In this document: in pieces, positions 13,146-18,217 of the stretch
Position numbering within the stretch: position 1 is the first letter of the stretch
How the letters are laid out: each line of letters starts with the position of its first letter
Assembly (NCBI GenBank): GCA_003564655.1
Contig: PXES01000139.1
Location: forward strand, 1-18,217
Source: Paracoccaceae bacterium
Lineage (GTDB): Bacteria > Pseudomonadota > Alphaproteobacteria > Rhodobacterales > Rhodobacteraceae
Length of the DNA stretch: 18,217 bases
Direction of reading: 5' to 3'
Notes under the pieces: model-generated
Database searches by the model: none
The model's input: only the letters and a program-made list of their open reading frames with translations
Told to the model about the DNA's origin: nothing
Translations under genes and position numbers: made by a program

Positions 13146-13505
13146 TCAGGCCGGCCTTGCGACACGCGTGCCTGTCGGGATCGGCAATTGATCGGCGGCA
13201 AAGACCGTGTGGAACACATGGCCGTCAAACATGTTGAACAGCGCCTGTGAGGCGTCTTTGCTGGCGTAGCGCACCTCGGAGGCGAGCGCCTCGGCGATTG
13301 CGGCGCGACTTTCGAACCGCATCGCGATGACGAGTTCCAGATGCATGTCCGCGCGGTCGCTCTCGACCTCACGCAGCAGGCGCACTTCCTGCACATTCGG
13401 GAACCGCGTCCAGAGCGCGTGCAGTTCCGCCGCGATATGGGCATCGAAGGCGGCTTGCTGGCCGGGCTTTACATGGCCGTGAAAGAACGCGCATCGCACG
13501 AACAT
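13146..13505 (-). CDS. Small dimeric alpha-beta-barrel-like protein (EthD-like), paralogue A
   Basis: 119 residues from the ATG at 13505, with GGAGGG eight bases before it; an upstream in-frame ATG (13538) would begin inside the preceding gene with residues unlike the paralogue. The pattern is beta-alpha-beta-beta-alpha-beta: MFVRCAFFHGHV strand, FDAHIAAELHALW helix, QEVRLLREVES strand, MHLELVIAMRF strand, AIAEALAS helix, HVFHTVFAA strand. This resembles ferredoxin-like dimeric barrels such as EthD and the Dabb group, often accessory or lactone-handling proteins. About one third of its residues match paralogue B at 15392. It follows the aldo-keto-reductase gene with a few bases between them, implying coupled translation. 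Biochemical role unknown. Confidence 0.72.
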   Translation of the reverse strand: MFVRCAFFHGHVKPGQQAAFDAHIAAELHALWTRFPNVQEVRLLREVESDRADMHLELVIAMRFESRAAIAEALASEVRYASKDASQALFNMFDGHVFHTVFAADQLPIPTGTRVARPA

Positions 13506-13509
13506 CGGC

Positions 13510-14460
13510 TTATCCCTCCGCTTGGGTGATGTCGTCATGAAGCTGTTTCACCCGCGCGATTGTCGCTGCATCCGGCGCCACCCCCTGGGCGTGGTCACAG
13601 ATCTCCGCGACCTGCGCTTCGGAATTCAGCCCGACGATGACGCTGGCGCAACTGTCGAGAAGTAACGGGAAGCGGATGGCGAAGCGGGTCATGTCCTGCC
13701 CGGCCTCTGGCACAAGGGCCGCAAGGCGTGCGCGATGATCGAAGCACGCGGCGTATTTCGGCTTTGCAAGGCGATGATCCGCAGGTAGGGCGGCGTGGTC
13801 ACTGTAGCGGCTGGTCAGGACCCCCTCATACAGTGGGCGGATGGCCATGAAGCCCTGATCGCGCGCGGCGGCGGCCCGGATGACCGGCAGCATCTCCATC
13901 TCGATGGGATTGTAATAGGCGATCAGGGCGCGGTTCCCGGGCATGTCCAGCGCGGCCTCTGCGCTGCGGGGGAAATAGGGAAAACAGCCCATATGCGCGA
14001 CCTTGCCAGCCGTGCGCAGGCGCGCAAAACACGCGGTCACGGCCTCACCGATATCGGCCAGCAGCGACACGCGCGGGGCCTCTTCATGCGGGCGGCAGCG
14101 CCACATCCACTGCACCAGCGCGATCCGGTCGGTGCACAACTCGCGCAGGGCGTCGTCTATGATCGCCTCGAGCTTGGCGGGGTCGAAGCCGCCATCGTCC
14201 CAGTCGGGCACAGGGGCCTTGATGACATGCAGCAGATCGTGGCGCTTCGGGTGGCTGCGCAGGACCGGGGTCATCAGCCAGCGCACACCATATTCATAGC
14301 TGGAATGAATGACATTCACCCCGCGATCGATCGCCGCAAGCAAGGCGTGCTGGTGCTGCGCCACGGCCGGATCATCGCGCGACTGCGGTGCCCGCATGGG
14401 CCCGTAACTGATGACCGACATGTCCAGATCGGTCCCTGCCAGGCGACGTCTGTCCATCAT
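13510..14460 (-). CDS. Aldo/keto-reductase-like protein with incomplete catalytic tetrad
   Basis: 316 residues with the (beta/alpha)8 aldo-keto reductase plan: RRRLAGTDLDMSVISYGPM opening, GVNVIHSSYEYG (47-58), HVIKAPV (78-84), DRIALVQWMW (111-120), GKVAHMGCFPY and FAIRFPLLLDSCASVIVGLNS near the end. Of the Asp-Tyr-Lys-His tetrad, Tyr57 and Lys81 are kept, while Asp is replaced by His52 and the His position by Met119 or a neighbouring Trp. Classical NADPH-dependent carbonyl reduction is therefore doubtful; it may catalyse a different reaction. Its start overlaps the stop of the upstream alpha/beta hydrolase gene by four bases, and the next gene begins just after it, so it is the middle of an operon. 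Confidence 0.85.
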   Translation of the reverse strand: MMDRRRLAGTDLDMSVISYGPMRAPQSRDDPAVAQHQHALLAAIDRGVNVIHSSYEYGVRWLMTPVLRSHPKRHDLLHVIKAPVPDWDDGGFDPAKLEAIIDDALRELCTDRIALVQWMWRCRPHEEAPRVSLLADIGEAVTACFARLRTAGKVAHMGCFPYFPRSAEAALDMPGNRALIAYYNPIEMEMLPVIRAAAARDQGFMAIRPLYEGVLTSRYSDHAALPADHRLAKPKYAACFDHRARLAALVPEAGQDMTRFAIRFPLLLDSCASVIVGLNSEAQVAEICDHAQGVAPDAATIARVKQLHDDITQAEG

Positions 14461-15290
14461 CCCACCCCTGTTTCCCCGGCGAACCGTATCAGGTCCGCGA
14501 CAAAACGATCCGGGTATTCGGCATGGAGGGAATGGCCGCCTTCGTCATACGTAACGGTTCGCGCATCGGGCAGGCGGGCGGTCAGCTCATCGACATCCTT
14601 CTGGATACGGAACAGGCGATCCTGAAGCCCGGTCATGACAAGCACCGGTAGCGACAGATCCTGCCACGGGATATCCCATTGCGCCTGTTTGACCCCTTCG
14701 GCGAGGCGCCGGCGTGGATGGTCTGCGGGCCACGGCGTGTAGCCATCCTCGGGCAGATGGGTTGCGCGCAGTTTTTCCAACTGGTCCACCCCCGACAGCA
14801 CCGGGCGCAGCACATCCAGCACAAGCGGCATACCGCCCATGCCGATCAGGCGTGCTTCGAGCGTATTGATCCATTCGACCTGCGCATTCTGCTTGCGCAG
14901 CGTGTTGATCAGCACCAGCCCCCGCGCCTGCGCACCCCCAAGCAGCGCCGAGGCGGCGAAGAGGCCACCGATGGACAGGCCGACCAGTATGGGCTCTTGC
15001 GGCGCGATCCGGTCGATCACTGTGCGGCTGTCGGCGATGATTTCTGCCGGGGTCAGGGTCGCTTCGGGGCCGAAGCGGGTCTGCCCCTGCCCGCGATAAT
15101 CGAAACTCAGCGTCCCGAATCCGTTCTCGCGCAAGGCAGGCGCCAGCACATCTTCCCAGACTGCCGTGTTGGCCCCCATCGAGTTGAAGAACACGAAACT
15201 CGCCTTCCCCGCCGGGGCCGGGGGGTGGATCAGATGGATCGCATTCTCCGCATCGAGCTGGAGGAATTGCGTGGCATCGCTCAGGGACAT
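14457..15290 (-). CDS. Alpha/beta hydrolase
   Basis: 277 residues. Oxyanion-hole region FFNSMGANTAVWE (34-46), strand FGTLSFDYRGQGQT, nucleophile elbow GLSIGG with Ser106, acid Asp224 (GLQDRLF) and His253 (GGHSLH): a complete catalytic triad of the esterase/lactonase-type fold, similar in plan to 3-oxoadipate enol-lactonase and other meta-cleavage or carboxyl-ester hydrolases. Cytoplasmic, no signal peptide. AAAGGA precedes the ATG. It is the first gene of the minus-strand operon with the AKR-like, EthD-like and SDR genes; a divergent gene for an EthD-like paralogue starts 101 bp away across a palindromic operator. Substrate unknown; an ester or lactone produced by the neighbouring dehydrogenases is a reasonable guess. 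Confidence 0.88.
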   Translation of the reverse strand: MSLSDATQFLQLDAENAIHLIHPPAPAGKASFVFFNSMGANTAVWEDVLAPALRENGFGTLSFDYRGQGQTRFGPEATLTPAEIIADSRTVIDRIAPQEPILVGLSIGGLFAASALLGGAQARGLVLINTLRKQNAQVEWINTLEARLIGMGGMPLVLDVLRPVLSGVDQLEKLRATHLPEDGYTPWPADHPRRRLAEGVKQAQWDIPWQDLSLPVLVMTGLQDRLFRIQKDVDELTARLPDARTVTYDEGGHSLHAEYPDRFVADLIRFAGETGVG

Positions 15291-15331
15291 AGACTGCGTC
15301 CTTTATGTGTTTTCAGCTTTGCACGAGGTTA

Positions 15332-15345
15332 TGATAACGTTACCA
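15332..15345. promoter_or_regulatory. LacI-type palindromic operator between divergent genes
   Basis: TGATAACGTTACCA: a 14-bp near-perfect palindrome (TGRTAACGTTAYCA) with the central CG typical of LacI-family operators. It lies between the alpha/beta hydrolase operon and the divergent small gene, a good place to control both. No LacI-family gene is in the window. GntR-family binding is an alternative. Confidence 0.6.
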
Positions 15346-15391
15346 TATTTGCAAGTGCGTGCCGAGATTCAGGCCGATGAGGGAGGAATTC

Positions 15392-15709
15392 ATGTTCACA
15401 CGCAGCGCCATCTTTCGCGGCCGCATCCATGACGGGATGGAGGAGGCGTTTTTCGACGCCGTGCGCACCCGGTTGCGGCCAGCATGGGAACAGATGCTGC
15501 ACGCGCAGGAGGTGCGGCTCTACCGCCCGCGCGCGGCCGAAACCCCCGGCGCGGATGTCTTTCTGGTGCTGGAAATCGACTATCCGTCGCGCGAAGCGAT
15601 AACCGAGGCCTTGGCCTCTGGGCGCCGCCTTGCCGCGATGGAGGCGCTGGAATCTGTTCGGCACATGTATGCGGGCAATCACCATCACATCATCTATGAA
15701 AGGCTCTGA
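15392..15709 (+). CDS. Small dimeric alpha-beta-barrel-like protein (EthD-like), paralogue B
   Basis: 105 residues from the ATG at 15392, preceded by GAGGGAGGAATTC, a strong ribosome site. Same order of strands and helices as paralogue A: MFTRSAIFRGRI, FFDAVRTRLRPAWEQM, AQEVRLYRPR, DVFLVLEIDY, SREAITEALASGRR, MYAGNHHHIIY. Shared positions include MFxRxAxFxGxx, AQ/VQEVRLxR, SR-x-AI-x-EALAS and the final xHxI/V strand. It is transcribed alone and divergently from the hydrolase operon, and its last 16 bases overlap the convergent dctQ gene. Its histidine run near the C-terminus (NHHHI, about 95-99) is not in paralogue A and may be a metal or substrate contact. Function not known. Confidence 0.72.
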   Translation: MFTRSAIFRGRIHDGMEEAFFDAVRTRLRPAWEQMLHAQEVRLYRPRAAETPGADVFLVLEIDYPSREAITEALASGRRLAAMEALESVRHMYAGNHHHIIYERL

Positions 15710-16236
15710 TCGCCGTCGCGCGGGCCATGGATCAGCGCATCCAGCGCGCGCAGGCTCAGCACAAGCGACTGGATCAACAGCAACCCGCCGCCGATGGGCA
15801 TCGAAAGCCGACCCAGCGCGACCGGGAAATAGCTCGACGGGCTCGTTTGCCCGAGGCCGAGTTCGACAAAGCGGATCCCGTATTTCAGCAGGAAGAACCC
15901 GAATCCGGCAACCACCAGATTGACCAGCAGGAAATGGACCAGTCGTGCCCGCCCGGCAAGACGGTCGCGCAGCAGATCGACCTGCAGATGAAAGCCCATG
16001 CGCAGGCAGACCGCCGTGCCGATCATGGCGATATAGCCAGACAGATAGACGGCCATTTCCTCGACCCAGGGCAAGGGGAAATTGACCACATAGCGCACCG
16101 CGACCTGCAGCAGCAGCATCGCCAGCACGCCCAGAAGGGCGGCCCCCATCGCGAGGCGCGACAGCCAGTCGATAGCGCCCGCCGCCCGGTCAATCGCGTC
16201 GATGGCGCGGCGCAGGGGTGGGGTGTGATCCGTCAT
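15694..16236 (-). CDS. dctQ: TRAP transporter small permease subunit DctQ
   Basis: 180 residues with four hydrophobic segments (about 27-50, 62-80, 100-122, 143-163), the topology of DctQ. The motif FPLPWVEEMAVYLSGYIAMIGTAVCLR and the GFHLQVDLL segment are the family signature (WxEExxxYxxxWxxxxGxAxxxRxxxHxxVD). GGGAGGAA precedes the ATG. Its start overlaps the dctM stop (16233-16236), so the order on the minus strand is dctP, dctM, dctQ. DctQ pairs with DctM in the inner membrane. Its 3' end overlaps the convergent EthD-like gene. Confidence 0.92.
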   Translation of the reverse strand: MTDHTPPLRRAIDAIDRAAGAIDWLSRLAMGAALLGVLAMLLLQVAVRYVVNFPLPWVEEMAVYLSGYIAMIGTAVCLRMGFHLQVDLLRDRLAGRARLVHFLLVNLVVAGFGFFLLKYGIRFVELGLGQTSPSSYFPVALGRLSMPIGGGLLLIQSLVLSLRALDALIHGPRDGDQSLS

Positions 16237-17534
16237 CGCGCGGTTCCTCCCAGATCGAAGAAGGCCGGCAGGGCCTCCGAAATCGCGGGGACCATCAGGA
16301 TGATCGCGGCCAGCACCACTTCGAGAATGATCATCGGCCACATGTATTTCAGGATATCGGGCATCGAACAGCGCCCGATCAGGCAGGCCGTCAGCAACGC
16401 ACCGCCCACGGGCGGGGTCAGATGGCCCACGCCAAGCACGATGATGATGATCAGCGCAGTATGAACGGGCGAAAAGCCAAGCTGATAGAAGATCGGGATG
16501 ATGATCGGGCCGAACAGCAGGATATTGGCGGTGCGCCCGACAAACATACCCGCGATCAGCAGCACGATGACGATCAGCGAGATGATCACGAACGGGTTTT
16601 GCGACAGCGTCGTCAGGGCGCCCAGAACCGCTTGCGGGATGTGCTGGATCGCCACGATATAGGAAAAGGACAGCCCCACCCCGGCGATGATCAACACGGC
16701 TGCCGAGGTCACGGCTGCCGAGACGAGGATCGGCCCCATCTCGGAGATCCGGATCGAACGATACACCACCAGTGTCATGATCAGTGCATACAGCACCGCG
16801 ACGGCGGCGGCCTCGACCGTGGTAAAGAACCCGCCGAAAATGCCGATCAGGATGATGGCTGGCATGCCCAGCGGCGCCAGCCCCGCGCGCAGGGCATCCC
16901 AGACCTGCCGCAGATTGGCGCGCGGATGCAGTGGCAGATCGTATTTCCACGCCATGACATAGGCGAGGGTCATGTAGCAGATCGCCATGAAAGCCCCGAC
17001 ACTGACCCCGGCGGCAAACAGTGCCCCCACGGGCACCCCGAAGACGGCCCCATAGACAACCATCACGATCGATGGCGGCAAGGTGGGCGACAGGGTGGCG
17101 GATTGTGCGGTAATCGCCGCAGCATAGCCGCGCGGATAGCCGTCCTTGACCATCGCAGGCACCACGGTCGACCCCATCGCCGCGATATCCGCCTGGCCGG
17201 AGCCGGAGATACCGGCAAAGAACACGCTCGAGAGGATATTGACCTGCGCCAGCCCGCCGCGCAGATGGCCGACAAAGGCGCGCGCGACATCCAGAAGGCG
17301 GTCGATCAGCTTGCCTCTCACCATGATCTCGCCAGCCAGAATGAACATCGGCACGGCCAGAAAGGTGAAGGATGTCACGCCATTAAAAATACGCTGATTC
17401 AGGATGATCAGCGTCGATTCACGACCCGTATCGACGTAGTGAACCAGGGTCGAAAGCCCCATGGCCGCAAAGATCGGCACACCCAGCAGGATGCCGACGA
17501 TCAGAACCACGAGCAGAAGCAGAATGATGGCCAT
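16233..17534 (-). CDS. dctM: TRAP transporter large permease subunit DctM
   Basis: 433 residues and about a dozen hydrophobic segments. Family marks: GVPIFAAMGLS, VPMFILAGEIM, the ISGSGQADIAAMGSTVVPAMVKDGYPRGYAAAITAQSATLSPTLPPSIVMVVYG region (about 105-160) and the repeat-related VGHLTPPVGG near the end. DctM carries the substrate across the inner membrane with a Na+ or H+ gradient. The ATG at 17534 is chosen; a TTG six codons upstream is possible but abuts the terminator's T tract. It overlaps dctQ by four bases and is separated from dctP by a terminator-like hairpin. Confidence 0.93.
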   Translation of the reverse strand: MAIILLLLVVLIVGILLGVPIFAAMGLSTLVHYVDTGRESTLIILNQRIFNGVTSFTFLAVPMFILAGEIMVRGKLIDRLLDVARAFVGHLRGGLAQVNILSSVFFAGISGSGQADIAAMGSTVVPAMVKDGYPRGYAAAITAQSATLSPTLPPSIVMVVYGAVFGVPVGALFAAGVSVGAFMAICYMTLAYVMAWKYDLPLHPRANLRQVWDALRAGLAPLGMPAIILIGIFGGFFTTVEAAAVAVLYALIMTLVVYRSIRISEMGPILVSAAVTSAAVLIIAGVGLSFSYIVAIQHIPQAVLGALTTLSQNPFVIISLIVIVLLIAGMFVGRTANILLFGPIIIPIFYQLGFSPVHTALIIIIVLGVGHLTPPVGGALLTACLIGRCSMPDILKYMWPMIILEVVLAAIILMVPAISEALPAFFDLGGTAR

Positions 17535-17550
17535 GGGGGAGCAATTCCAC

Positions 17551-17581
17551 AAAAAAGGCCGACCGGTTCAGACCGGTCGGC
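17551..17581 (-). terminator. Terminator between dctP and dctM
   Basis: Minus strand: GCCGACCGG (17581-17573), six-base loop, CCGGTCGGC (17566-17558), then a run of six T (17556-17551). A strong intrinsic terminator right after dctP and 17 bp before the dctM ATG, which probably lets some transcripts end after the binding-protein gene. Confidence 0.85.
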
Positions 17582-17600
17582 TTTGTCGCGTCGTCAGTGA

Positions 17601-18217
17601 TCAGTGCCCACGCATTGCGTCGATGGCGGCCTGCACGCGTTCGGCGAAATCCGCATCGAGGTTTTCCTCGATGAACTGCTGACCGACCGGAAACGCTGTT
17701 TGCTGCCAGACTGCGGCCTCGGCCGGTGACAGGATGGTGACCTCTTCGCCCTCGGCCCGCGCCTGTTCAAGCGCATCGAGCTCGGCGGTCATGGCGGCCC
17801 CGTTCTGGATGATGATCGACAACTCGGTGGCGGCCGAGATTATGTCGCGCTGATCATCGCTCAGACCTTGCCAGAAATCCTCGTTGATCAGGTAGGCCAT
17901 GTAGGAAAAGCTGTGCCCGGTCATGGTGATATGCCCCACCAGACGACCGCCCGACACTGTGCCCGACAGGCTGCCTTCGGTCGCATCGATGATCCCGGTC
18001 TGAAGCCCCTGATTGCGCTCGGCCCCGGACAGGCCGACAACCGAGCCGACACCCAGTTCCTGCCAGACCGCGATATTCAGCGGGCCGGGCGGCACGCGCA
18101 GCTTCACCGGCCCCAGATCAGACGGCAGGCGGATCGGTCCATGCGCGGAATAGAGGTTGCGCACCGAGTTTTCGGCCGCGCCCAGAAAGCGGATCGTATC
18201 GCCCGAGCGATCGAGGA
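17601..18217 (-). CDS. dctP: TRAP transporter substrate-binding protein DctP, C-terminal part (partial)
   Basis: About 205 residues are present; the N-terminus and signal peptide lie beyond the right edge. The frame is open to the last base. Visible DctP-family features: SAHGPIRLPSDLGPVKLRVPPGP (the usual PIxxPxDLxGxKxRVP), a QTGIIDATEG segment (usual G-x-xDGxE), and helices GLSDDQRDII and ITAELDALEQARAEG-like with ADFAERVQAAIDAMRGH at the end. DctP captures a carboxylate-type solute in the periplasm and hands it to DctQM. The conserved arginine for the carboxylate would be the Arg in KLRVP. Ligand unknown; the adjacent catabolic genes suggest it may be their substrate. Confidence 0.9.
   Translation of the reverse strand, partial: LDRSGDTIRFLGAAENSVRNLYSAHGPIRLPSDLGPVKLRVPPGPLNIAVWQELGVGSVVGLSGAERNQGLQTGIIDATEGSLSGTVSGGRLVGHITMTGHSFSYMAYLINEDFWQGLSDDQRDIISAATELSIIIQNGAAMTAELDALEQARAEGEEVTILSPAEAAVWQQTAFPVGQQFIEENLDADFAERVQAAIDAMRGH

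Noticed and set aside
16237..16950. Upstream extension of the dctQ frame giving an apparent 418-residue fusion
   Set aside because: The extra part is an out-of-frame reading of dctM; dctQ has its own ATG with GGGAGGAA and overlaps the dctM stop.
16218..17600. 460-codon plus-strand frame opposite dctM
   Set aside because: Asp/His/Arg/Gln-rich product typical of the antisense of a membrane protein gene; dctM is unmistakable.
1..18217. tRNA, rRNA, CRISPR array, IS element or phage genes
   Set aside because: None seen on reading both strands; the holin-like gene is paired with DUF883 and has no phage neighbours, and the gene fragments at 11500-12402 have no transposase or terminal repeats that I can find.

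Overview
The window looks like a chromosomal segment from an alphaproteobacterium, most likely Rhodobacteraceae or a close relative. The base composition is high in G+C. The gene set is typical of that group: Irr, FabA, the PhyR-NepR-EcfG general stress response, and several TRAP transporters. The assignment rests on gene content read from the sequence; no database search was possible.

Left part (1-2281): the 3' end of a fused TRAP permease, then fabA (minus strand) divergent from irr (plus strand), then a Crp/Fnr-family regulator on the minus strand. fabA is not followed by fabB or fabI here.

Central part (2685-11327) is a general stress response (GSR) island. It holds the anti-anti-sigma response regulator phyR (minus strand), divergent from nepR (anti-sigma factor) and ecfG (ECF sigma factor), followed by a HisKA_2-type sensor histidine kinase. 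Around this core are likely effectors: a DUF1328 membrane peptide, an AI-2E/PerM-type transporter, a CsbD-like protein, a DUF883/ElaB-type membrane-anchored protein, a holin-like two-helix membrane protein, a secreted double PRC-barrel protein and a 24-residue membrane peptide. Six promoters match GGAAC-N16-CGTT exactly and a seventh is weaker; they lie upstream of phyR, nepR-ecfG, DUF1328, csbD, the PRC-barrel gene and the 24-aa gene, with the weak one at the AI-2E gene. The phyR and nepR promoters occupy the same 32 bp in opposite directions in perfect dyad layout. The kinase would phosphorylate PhyR, PhyR~P would take NepR away from EcfG, and EcfG would then fire this whole set. A receiver-like protein lacking all phosphorylation residues closes the island.

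Right part (11500-18217) is a catabolic/transport locus. It begins with a graveyard of gene fragments: a decayed SDR, the tail of an amino-acid ABC permease, and the tail of a ketopantoate-reductase-like enzyme. Next comes an apparently co-transcribed minus-strand set of alpha/beta hydrolase, aldo-keto-reductase-like protein missing two of four catalytic residues, small dimeric alpha-beta-barrel-like protein, and an SDR whose 3' end is interrupted by an in-frame TAG. A paralogue of the small protein is transcribed divergently, and the shared intergenic region carries a LacI-type palindrome. A TRAP transporter (dctP partial, terminator, dctM, dctQ) ends the window and probably imports the substrate. 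That substrate cannot be named from the sequence.
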